From JADKAC01 sp964492065 (GTDB lineage Bacteria; Bacteroidota; Bacteroidia; Chitinophagales; BACL12): DNA of 64,000 nucleotides. The stretch lies in the NCBI GenBank assembly GCA_964492065.1, contig CAZBHH010000007.1, forward strand, positions 51,245 to 115,244, read 5' to 3'. Both the position numbers and the translations under genes were made by a program. The stretch's first letter is position 1, and the number at the start of each line of letters is the position of its first letter. This document shows positions 56,320 through 62,732 of this stretch, piece by piece. The notes below the pieces were generated by a model. It searched no databases and was not told the DNA's origin. It worked only from the letters and a program-made list of their open reading frames with translations.

Positions 56320-57975
56320 CTATTTTGGTTTGTTATAGGCGCTTTCCAGGATAGAGATGCTCTTCTGATACCAGGGGTCCTCCAAAATAAAATCGAATGA
56401 GATAGAAGATAAACACGTTACGGGGTTCTTACCGTCTTCTATTTCGTCCATGTAAATTCGGTACTTGCCCGCCGGCAAATGAATGGGATATAAATTTTGA
56501 ATAGGCAGGTCGATGATGGAATACTTTTTATCTTCCACCAGTTTGTCCAATGATGAAAACCGGATGACATCCACCTTGCTGGAGGCTTTAAATACTTCGT
56601 CGTTCAGTTGGTTGCCGTTGTAAATGCGGATGGCGCTCACGGGCTGCAGCAATTCAAACTCGATGTACTCGCCCTTGCCCTTACCTTGGGCGCCTTCACA
56701 CCACGCCGTTTGCATCTGTAGATTTTCCTTATCCACAAAAGCGGAATCGTCCATATTGAAATTGGAAATATCAAATGCGTAAATCGGGTGCCCGGATTCT
56801 TTAAGCGTTATCTCGGCAATATTGCCCTTGCAGGTACTGAATAAGTAATCGTTCAACAGGTAGGAGTTGTATTTTTTTGCCGTCCAGTTATTGCTGAATA
56901 TGTCCAGGTTTACGGGATTCCCGGTTTGATATGCCTGGATATTGTCGGAAATTGCCGATTCATTGGCCGCCACGTAATTTCTGTCGCTGAGTTTCAGCTC
57001 CTGCTTATCCCAACTGGAGGCGGTTACATTGCGCACCGGCGACGGAATAATGGATTTCTCAACGGTTAACGCTTTGCTGCCGCATTCCTTTACATTTTCC
57101 CGGATGGTATAAAAGGCAATGTTATCGTTTGCTGCCGGTGTGATATTTTTTAGAACCAACACCTGGCTCCGCTCGCCGGAATAATGGGTGCTGTAATTAA
57201 ATTTTGACGGGAATACAGGCGTCGCATTGAAGATATCGTGTTGAATATATAAGTTTTGAATAGCGCCGGGCCAGTTTTTGTCATAACCGATGCGGTAGGG
57301 CGCATATATCTGCAATTCATCGATACCTGCAACGGTAGAAGGCATTTTTAAAAACGTGAGAATATTAAATTGCTCATTCGGCTGAAAGGTAATTTCGGCA
57401 ATCATTTTTATATCGGCGAGCAGTACCTCGGTATTTTTATTCAGGTTATACGGATCCTCGTCCATCCAGCGGAATTCAATCAGCACCTTCGTGTAATTGG
57501 TCTTGCTGTTGTTGCGGAAAATATCGCTGACTATGCCGAGCTGTTTCAAATTCTGGGAGCTGACATACCTGCGTATGAACAGGCGCTGGCCGAAATTGTT
57601 TTTTAGCTGCTCGCGGATGTCCACGCCCGGGTCATCCACCTTGAAAATATCGGGCATCAGTTTGGCGAGTTGATCGAGCGCCTTGCTGCGGACACCAGGC
57701 CTGAATTCGTTAAAGTATAACTGTATAGGCAGCGACATCATCACCACGCCGTAATTGTTGGTGGTATTTTTAAATTCATACAGGATGTCGTACACGGCAC
57801 CGGTATCCAGTTCACGCATGTGAATAAGTTCATTTTGCAGCGAAATGCCGAAATCGGGGCCTTCCGGCCGGAGATTGCCCGTAATGACAGACAGCCCGTT
57901 AAAGTTGGATTCAATTGTTTGTGCGGAAATTATACTTGCTATGCAGAGAACGGTAATTAATGAATAAACTTTCAA
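56320..57975 (-). CDS. Exported protein with C-terminal NADase-type glycan-binding domain
   Basis: A 551-aa protein with signal peptide ending ISAQ. The N-terminal 330 residues form unrecognised beta-rich domains. The C-terminal 150 residues have TAWCEGAQGKGKGEYIEFE and VSAIRIYNGNQLN, the pattern of the discoidin-like (NADase-type) glycan-binding domain. It probably binds a surface sugar or protein partner; no catalytic site is seen. It abuts the fructosamine kinase gene. Confidence 0.65.
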   Translation of the reverse strand: MKVYSLITVLCIASIISAQTIESNFNGLSVITGNLRPEGPDFGISLQNELIHMRELDTGAVYDILYEFKNTTNNYGVVMMSLPIQLYFNEFRPGVRSKALDQLAKLMPDIFKVDDPGVDIREQLKNNFGQRLFIRRYVSSQNLKQLGIVSDIFRNNSKTNYTKVLIEFRWMDEDPYNLNKNTEVLLADIKMIAEITFQPNEQFNILTFLKMPSTVAGIDELQIYAPYRIGYDKNWPGAIQNLYIQHDIFNATPVFPSKFNYSTHYSGERSQVLVLKNITPAANDNIAFYTIRENVKECGSKALTVEKSIIPSPVRNVTASSWDKQELKLSDRNYVAANESAISDNIQAYQTGNPVNLDIFSNNWTAKKYNSYLLNDYLFSTCKGNIAEITLKESGHPIYAFDISNFNMDDSAFVDKENLQMQTAWCEGAQGKGKGEYIEFELLQPVSAIRIYNGNQLNDEVFKASSKVDVIRFSSLDKLVEDKKYSIIDLPIQNLYPIHLPAGKYRIYMDEIEDGKNPVTCLSSISFDFILEDPWYQKSISILESAYNKPK

Positions 57976-58034
57976 CTCCTGTTTTTTTTATTAAGGTTAT
58001 TAATGCATGATAACGCCGCCGGCGCCGGACTATT

Positions 58035-58385
58035 TTATTCCTTGTAATAATCGGGGCAACGCTGGAACAATCCGATAAAGTCCAGCATCTCGCCAATATC
58101 CGAAACTTTTATTTTGCCGAACATAAACGCCATTTGCGCATTGGTGCGGCCCCATTCCACATCTTCATACACCTCATCTTTCGCCTGTACCACGCAGTTG
58201 GGTTCGCCTACCAGGCCTTCCTGTACTTCAATAGCCTCATCGTGAATGGATACCGTGAATTTGCCGCCGTTATCGCCGGAAATATCCAGGTGAAAAACAC
58301 TGGCATATCCCGGTTCTGCCTTGTCGGCACGAAACCGCTCTTTCAGGCTCATTATTATTTCTCTCGCCGTTGTTGGTTTTTCCAT
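58035..58385 (-). CDS. SCP2 sterol-binding-like domain protein
   Basis: A 116-aa single-domain protein. The SCP2 pattern is seen in VFHLDISGDNGGKFTVSIHDEAIEV, the strand CVVQAKDEVYEDV and AFMFGKIKVSDIGEMLDF. Such stand-alone domains bind lipids or acyl chains. It is divergent from the S4-domain gene. Confidence 0.82.
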   Translation of the reverse strand: MEKPTTAREIIMSLKERFRADKAEPGYASVFHLDISGDNGGKFTVSIHDEAIEVQEGLVGEPNCVVQAKDEVYEDVEWGRTNAQMAFMFGKIKVSDIGEMLDFIGLFQRCPDYYKE

Positions 58386-58452
58386 GATTATTCAATTCCT
58401 GTTGCAAAGGTAAACGGTACATCATAAAACTCTATTTTTACATTGTTGATAT

Positions 58453-58833
58453 ATGGATAAATGCAGAATTGATAAATGGTTGTGGGCGGTGCGGATCTTC
58501 AAAACCCGCTCGCTGGCAGCGGAAGCCATCGCTTCCGGAAAAGTGCGTGTGGACGGGGCAACGGTAAAACCATCTCACCTGTTGCACCTCAATGCGGCGA
58601 TACTGGTGCGGAAGGGATTGGTAACATACCACTTCAGAGTAACCGGCCTGCTCGATAAGCGGGTGGGAGCGCCGCTGGTGAAAAATTACTGCGAAGACCT
58701 GACACCGCAGGAAGAACTGGACAAGCTGGACATCAGTAAATCAATGCCGGCGGCATTTAGAGAACCCGGCACCGGTCGCCCGACAAAGAAAGAGCGCAGG
58801 GATCTGGATGCCTGGAAAAAGCACCACGGGTAA
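58453..58833 (+). CDS. hslR: S4-domain RNA-binding heat-shock protein (HslR family)
   Basis: A 126-aa protein whose S4 domain starts at CRIDKWLWAVRIFKTRSLAAEAI and includes GKVRVDG. HslR recycles 50S subunits carrying nascent chains. The basic tail with TKKERRDLDAWKKHHG is typical. Its TAA stop is also the first three bases of the TAACG that opens repeat copy C. Confidence 0.85.
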   Translation: MDKCRIDKWLWAVRIFKTRSLAAEAIASGKVRVDGATVKPSHLLHLNAAILVRKGLVTYHFRVTGLLDKRVGAPLVKNYCEDLTPQEELDKLDISKSMPAAFREPGTGRPTKKERRDLDAWKKHHG

Positions 58834-58965
58834 CGGGAGGCCGTCTGAAAACCCATCCCAAATCAAAAATATCAAATGTTTAATGTATTTCCACACTGAC
58901 GGCCTTTTAGGTTGAGTTTATAGAGCATTTGTTTGTACGCCGGATGGAATTATAAAAACCGGAGG
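58831..58965 (+). repeat. Repeat copy C (degenerate, deleted)
   Basis: Starts TAACGGGAGGCCGTCT and follows the first part of copies A and B with about 85% match through CGGCCTTTTAG, TTGAGTTTATAGAGCATTT and CCGGATGGA (to about 58948). It then jumps to AAAACCGGAG, which in A lies just inside the intron-like part, so about 70 bases between are missing. The domain V/VI part is absent. Confidence 0.75.
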
Positions 58966-59231
58966 CAGAAAAATGGCTGCAAATGCAAAAAAAAAACTGT
59001 TGCGGTGAATTTATCTTTGCGAATAAGGGATATATGCTCGCTTAAAAAACACCGTTTGAAACTATATTAACCGGTTCAAAACAATAGCCGGTCAATATAG
59101 CCGGAGCTGAAGCGCTCTTTTATAATACGACAACTACATAGATCAGCCCGGTTCCGTTCAACAGCCTGCTTCATTGTTTGCACTGCGTTCCCAACGAAGC
59201 CTTAGTTGTTACAACCAGTGGTTTATTTCGG
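58966..59231. other. Intergenic stretch with an orphan promoter-like box
   Basis: TATCTTTG (59012-59019, plus strand) matches the -7 element but no coding frame follows. Downstream are ACCGG half-sites around 59070-59105. No RNA family recognised. Confidence 0.35.
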
Positions 59232-60131
59232 CTAATTGATAAATACTTTTTTTGTAAATTGTTTGTCACCCGAATAAATTGTAACTAAATAAATTCCTGC
59301 TGGAAATTCCTCCATATTTATTTCAGTATTATTTTGATGTAATTGCTGTTTAATTATTGCTTTTCCCTGCAAATTATTTACGGTTACAATTGCACTATTA
59401 AATTCGCCGGTTGCTACATAAATTTTATTTTCAAAACAATAAATAGTAGCATTGAGCGTATGTATGTTTTGTATTGCAACTGTGGTGGTATCACCAATGG
59501 TGTCACCTGTCAGGATGGGCGTATCAGGTTTACTTTCATAAGCATAGTCATGAATAATTAATGTTCTGTTACTATCCACTACGCTGCATCTTATCCAACC
59601 ATAGCGTGTTACAGCATCCTCATCTGTAAATTTAAACCCAATGAATTTTTCGATTTGTGGGCCCCATAAATAGGAATTCCAATCACCCCGATGCACCGTA
59701 GAAGGCGGCCATGCAGGCTTATAAATTGTCATTGCCATTGTCTGGTAATTTGCGTGGTAAAATATTTGTTCAGAGCCTATAATTTCATTGTTTAATAATG
59801 CAAATGGGCGGTAATATGTATAACCCCCATACCCACTTAAATAAACTGTATGGCCATATAATCCATTTTGCATGGTATCAAACACACCTGCAAAAAGTCC
59901 TTTCACTTGCCCTTCATCGCCATACCAAACTGTGGCAGTGAAAGTATTATTAAAGAAATTAAAATCATTCAGTCCATCGGCATCCAAATCAAAACCCCAC
60001 CATTCGCCGGGCTCGTCAAGCACAACGTCAGGGTCAACATCGGTATATACTGCCTGTGCAGAGATTGCAGCAGGGGCGAGTAAAGCCCCTGCTGCAAGTG
60101 AATATTGTTTTAATGAGAATCCTTTTTTCAT
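59232..60131 (-). CDS. Exported protein with type IX secretion sorting domain
   Basis: A 299-aa protein with signal peptide ending ISAQ (26). The mature part starts TDVDPDVVLDEPGEWWGFDLDADG and includes FKFTDEDAVTRYGWIRCSV and HDYAYESKPDTPI, a pattern seen in many T9SS cargo proteins of unknown function. The C-terminal 80 residues are a type A sorting domain (TVNNLQGKAIIKQ, FPAGIYLVTIYSGDKQFTKKVFIN in part). It lies between repeat copies C and A. Confidence 0.8.
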   Translation of the reverse strand: MKKGFSLKQYSLAAGALLAPAAISAQAVYTDVDPDVVLDEPGEWWGFDLDADGLNDFNFFNNTFTATVWYGDEGQVKGLFAGVFDTMQNGLYGHTVYLSGYGGYTYYRPFALLNNEIIGSEQIFYHANYQTMAMTIYKPAWPPSTVHRGDWNSYLWGPQIEKFIGFKFTDEDAVTRYGWIRCSVVDSNRTLIIHDYAYESKPDTPILTGDTIGDTTTVAIQNIHTLNATIYCFENKIYVATGEFNSAIVTVNNLQGKAIIKQQLHQNNTEINMEEFPAGIYLVTIYSGDKQFTKKVFIN

Positions 60132-60307
60132 ATTTTTATAATTTAATAAATGATGTGATTTAAAAATTGAAATTGTATTTGGTTAAAGCAGAATAAAGCA
60201 CAACATCGTCGTCTGCGTTAATTCAGCCGGTTAACAGTCCAGAACGTCGGTCGGTTCTGTGTCGCAAAAAGTTTGATATGTCTGCGGCGGTGGGTAACCA
60301 TTGATTT

Positions 60308-60727
60308 TAACGTCAGTCCGTCTAAAATCCTTCCTTTGAAAGCAAAAATATCAAATGTTAGTGTATTTCAATGCTGCCGGCCTTTTAGATTGAGTTTATA
60401 GAGCATTTATTTTTTGCACCGGATGGAGTTGAAATTTATATCATTGCCGGGCTAAACCGTGTGCCAAATACACCTCAAAGCGCACAAATTCCCTGCAAAA
60501 ACCGGAGTGGTTTACTTTTCTCTTTAACCTTACAAGATATGGTTGGCAGGCGGGTTAGGGCAATAGGAGGGATTTCGACCTTAACAGTTTTGGATTAAGA
60601 AGAGCCGTATGAATTGCGAAGCAATCGCAAATGCTATTATTATTAAAAAACGAATGAGTAATCGAGAGGTTCACGTACGGTTCTGTGAGAGGCTTAGGGG
60701 TGAAATTTCCCTTTGCATATTCGACTT
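60308..60727 (+). repeat. Repeat copy A (420 bp)
   Basis: Starts TAACGTCAGTCCGTCT and ends TCGACTT. A run of about 200 bases (from about 60353) is identical to copy B apart from one or two positions, and overall identity is above 90%. It contains an intron-like 267-bp part at its right side. It separates the T9SS gene from the PUR-like gene. Confidence 0.9.
60459..60725 (+). ncRNA. Group II intron-like element, copy A, with inserted domain V
   Basis: Starts GTGTGC, which pairs with GCGCAC at 60480-60485, and ends TCGAC, as bacterial group II introns do (GUGYG ... AC). Domain V spans 60602-60683: outer arms GAGCCGTAT and ACGTACGGTTC, inner GAAT...CGAGAGGTTC with a GAGA loop. Removing 48 bases inside gives the canonical 34-nt domain V. 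Domain VI follows (AGGGG/CCC stem with TGAAAT loop). Domains I-IV are reduced to about 140 bases and there is no reverse transcriptase, so it cannot be a full intron. Confidence 0.7.
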
Positions 60728-60753
60728 TCTTTTTGTCGTGGAGAAAAGTGGGG

Positions 60754-61197
60754 TCATTTTCCATATTTTTCTTTTAGTTCAAGTTTCTTAATTCGTGAAT
60801 TGATTGCTCCTATATTTCGTCCAAAAAATTCTGCAAGTTCTTTCGCCTTCTTGCCCTCGCAAAAAAGTAATTCAAGTTTATTGTCGTCTTCTGCTGTCCA
60901 AGGCAAATATGCTTGTTTATGTTTTTCTCTAATTTTTTCTACGGAATATGTTTTTCCGTCTGTTTGTTTTGGCTCTTTAAGTTCCTTGAACTTCGTCAGC
61001 GATTTTTTTAGTGCTTCAACAAAGTCTTTCAAGTCTTCACCAAAAACCACAAGTCTATGATGTTCGTAACCACTTTTAGTTTTTTTACTTTCTGAAACTT
61101 TCAGATACAAGTCTCCTTTCTCACTTTTCTTGATGTCAAAAAAGTAAGTCCGTGAACCTTTAGTGATTTTGTCACTGTATATTTCGTTGTCGCTCAT
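60754..61197 (-). CDS. PUR-like (DUF3276) domain fused to a helix-turn-helix domain
   Basis: A 147-aa protein. Residues 5-70 match the PUR-alpha-like DUF3276 domain (IYSDKITKGSRTYFFDIKK; ESKKTKSGYEHHRLVVFGEDL), a single-stranded nucleic-acid-binding fold. After a lysine-rich linker, residues 98-141 (LPWTAEDDNKLELLFCEGKKAKEL, FFGRNIGAINSRIKKLEL) match the Myb-like helix-turn-helix often found at the end of helicases. The usual Bacteroidota homologue is a lone PUR domain of about 100 aa. It starts 20 bases after the GIY-YIG gene's stop, so they are a probable operon. Confidence 0.72.
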   Translation of the reverse strand: MSDNEIYSDKITKGSRTYFFDIKKSEKGDLYLKVSESKKTKSGYEHHRLVVFGEDLKDFVEALKKSLTKFKELKEPKQTDGKTYSVEKIREKHKQAYLPWTAEDDNKLELLFCEGKKAKELAEFFGRNIGAINSRIKKLELKEKYGK

Positions 61198-61217
61198 CTT
61201 CTACAAAACTATAAATT

Positions 61218-62060
61218 TTATTTTTGAGAACGTAAAGATGATAGCAGTTTTCTAAAGTCCTCGTTAATGCTATTACAATTGTCCTTTAAATTCAAAGGTG
61301 GATTAAAATGGTTGATTAGCTTTATTTCAATGCTGTCAAAGTTCGTTGTTGGAAGAAAATACATAACCAAGTTATTTATCATCCATTCGGTTAGTTTTTG
61401 TTCGTCTGTTAGTTCGAATTTTGTTTTCCCGTTACTTGGGTCGCTATCTCTCGGAATTTGTTTGTAGTTAAATAAAACACCCAAACTTTTACGAAGTGTT
61501 GAACGTCCTGAATTATTTCCTTTGAAATGTTGGCGGTAATCTCTGCTTCTTAAACTACTTCCTGCAATTCCTGTGTAAATAACTTTTAGTCCGTCAAAAC
61601 TTGTAAAGGTTGGACTAATCGAAACTTTAGGAAGATTAGAGTTGGTATTTAGGCACAAAATATAGTTGCCAGATTTATCAGGAATAGTTGTTTCCATGTC
61701 TGTTGTTGGGTCAAAACGATTTTGTTTGAAAGTTTGCAATAAAGAAGTTAGGTCTGTTGTTTTTGAAGTTGATAGAACTGTAGTTGTTACGGGTTTGATT
61801 GTCACTGTAGGTTTTGTGATTGCTTGTTCTGTTGATTTGTATTTACCTCCAATAACTTTGATTTGTCCCGAATGAATAAGTACTTCAAAGTCCGCAACTG
61901 TATATCCTTTTTTATTGCTGTAATTTGAAAAATAAAAACCAATATTTCGAATGTCATCTCGGATACTTTTTTGTTCGTTTTTTGATGCAACAACTTTTTT
62001 ATTGATAAGTCGTTTTATCAATTCAACTTCTGTTAATGTAAATGTGTTTTTTCCTTTCAT
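61218..62060 (-). CDS. GIY-YIG nuclease-domain protein
   Basis: A 280-aa protein. Residues 1-85 are helical and basic, followed by a threonine-rich linker (about 84-103). The C-terminal half is a GIY-YIG fold: GNYILCLN (131-138), VIYTGIAG (160-167), conserved Arg171/Arg173, RSTLRKSLGVLF and the terminal IEIKLINHFNPPLNLKDN with the catalytic Glu. Base composition is AT-richer than the housekeeping part. It lies between repeats A and B and may be a restriction or defence nuclease (inference). Confidence 0.75.
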   Translation of the reverse strand: MKGKNTFTLTEVELIKRLINKKVVASKNEQKSIRDDIRNIGFYFSNYSNKKGYTVADFEVLIHSGQIKVIGGKYKSTEQAITKPTVTIKPVTTTVLSTSKTTDLTSLLQTFKQNRFDPTTDMETTIPDKSGNYILCLNTNSNLPKVSISPTFTSFDGLKVIYTGIAGSSLRSRDYRQHFKGNNSGRSTLRKSLGVLFNYKQIPRDSDPSNGKTKFELTDEQKLTEWMINNLVMYFLPTTNFDSIEIKLINHFNPPLNLKDNCNSINEDFRKLLSSLRSQK

Positions 62061-62106
62061 ATTTTCCGTTAGTTTGAAGTATGTGCCGTCGCCCCAAAAT
62101 TGTAGC

Positions 62107-62524
62107 TAACGGCAGTCCGTCTAATAGCCCCATCCCAATCAAAAATATTAAATGTTAGTGTATTTCAATGCTGCCGGCCTTTTAGATTGAGTTTATAGAG
62201 CATTTATTTTTTGCACCGGATGGAGTTGAAATTTATATCATTGCCGGGCTAAACCGTGTGCCAAATACACCTCAAAGCGCACAAATTCCCTGCAAAAACC
62301 GGAGTGGTTTACTTTTCTCTTTAACCTTACAAGATATGGTTGGCAGGCGGGTTGGGGCAATAGGAGGGATTTCGACCTTAACAGTTTTGCACTAAGAAGA
62401 GCCGTATGAATTGCGAAGCAATCGCAAATGCCATTATTATTAAAAAGCGAATGAGTAATCGAGTGATTTACGTACGGTTCTGTGAGAGGCTTAGGGGTGA
62501 AATTCCCCTTTGCATATTCGACTT
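62107..62524 (+). repeat. Repeat copy B (418 bp)
   Basis: Starts TAACGGCAGTCCGTCT and ends TCGACTT. Direct repeat of copy A in the same orientation, 1.4 kb away, so the pair flanks the PUR-like and GIY-YIG genes. Just left of it, GCCGT (62083-62087) and ACGGC (62109-62113) form a short inverted repeat across the boundary. Confidence 0.9.
62256..62522 (+). ncRNA. Group II intron-like element, copy B, with inserted domain V
   Basis: Same length (267 bp) and organisation as the element at 60459-60725. Domain V is 62399-62480 (82 nt), again with a 48-base insertion. Its inner stem has GAATC opposite GATTT with a GAGT loop, where copy A has GAATC opposite GGTTC with a GAGA loop; both still pair, so the fold has been kept while the bases changed. 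Confidence 0.7.
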
Positions 62525-62732
62525 CTGTCGGCTGTTTCAACAAACCATTGTCCTTGTTGAGTTTTCGTATCATTGTCTGTCGGGTTGTGCGTTGCGTTTT
62601 TTATTTTTTTTGAAGGGGTGGAAATTTTTTAAAACAATTTTGTCTGGCGTTGGCTTTGCAAGCTCTTTGACAAAGCTTTGGTTTGTGCTTGGACTTGTAC
62701 TGCTTTGGCTATGTGCTTGCAAAATGCGTGGG
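62525..62732. other. Low-complexity tract rich in GCTTTG/GCTTG words
   Basis: 62640-62722 is made of imperfect repeats of CTTTG, GCTTG and TGCTT, with the palindrome CAAAGCTTTG at 62671-62680. No coding frame is credible. It sits between the hsdR stop and repeat B. Confidence 0.55.

Noticed and set aside
62080..62160. Possible integron attC site (CTAAC ... GTTAGC pairing on the minus strand at the left end of copy B)
   Set aside because: The outer core-like pairs exist, but no complementary L arms with the usual spacing were found, and copies A and C do not keep the pairing. Kept only as a cassette hypothesis.
62238..62573. Open frames inside the repeats (60555-60764, 62238-62573, 62406-62783)
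   Set aside because: They run through the intron-like RNA, differ between the copies and have no recognisable protein features.
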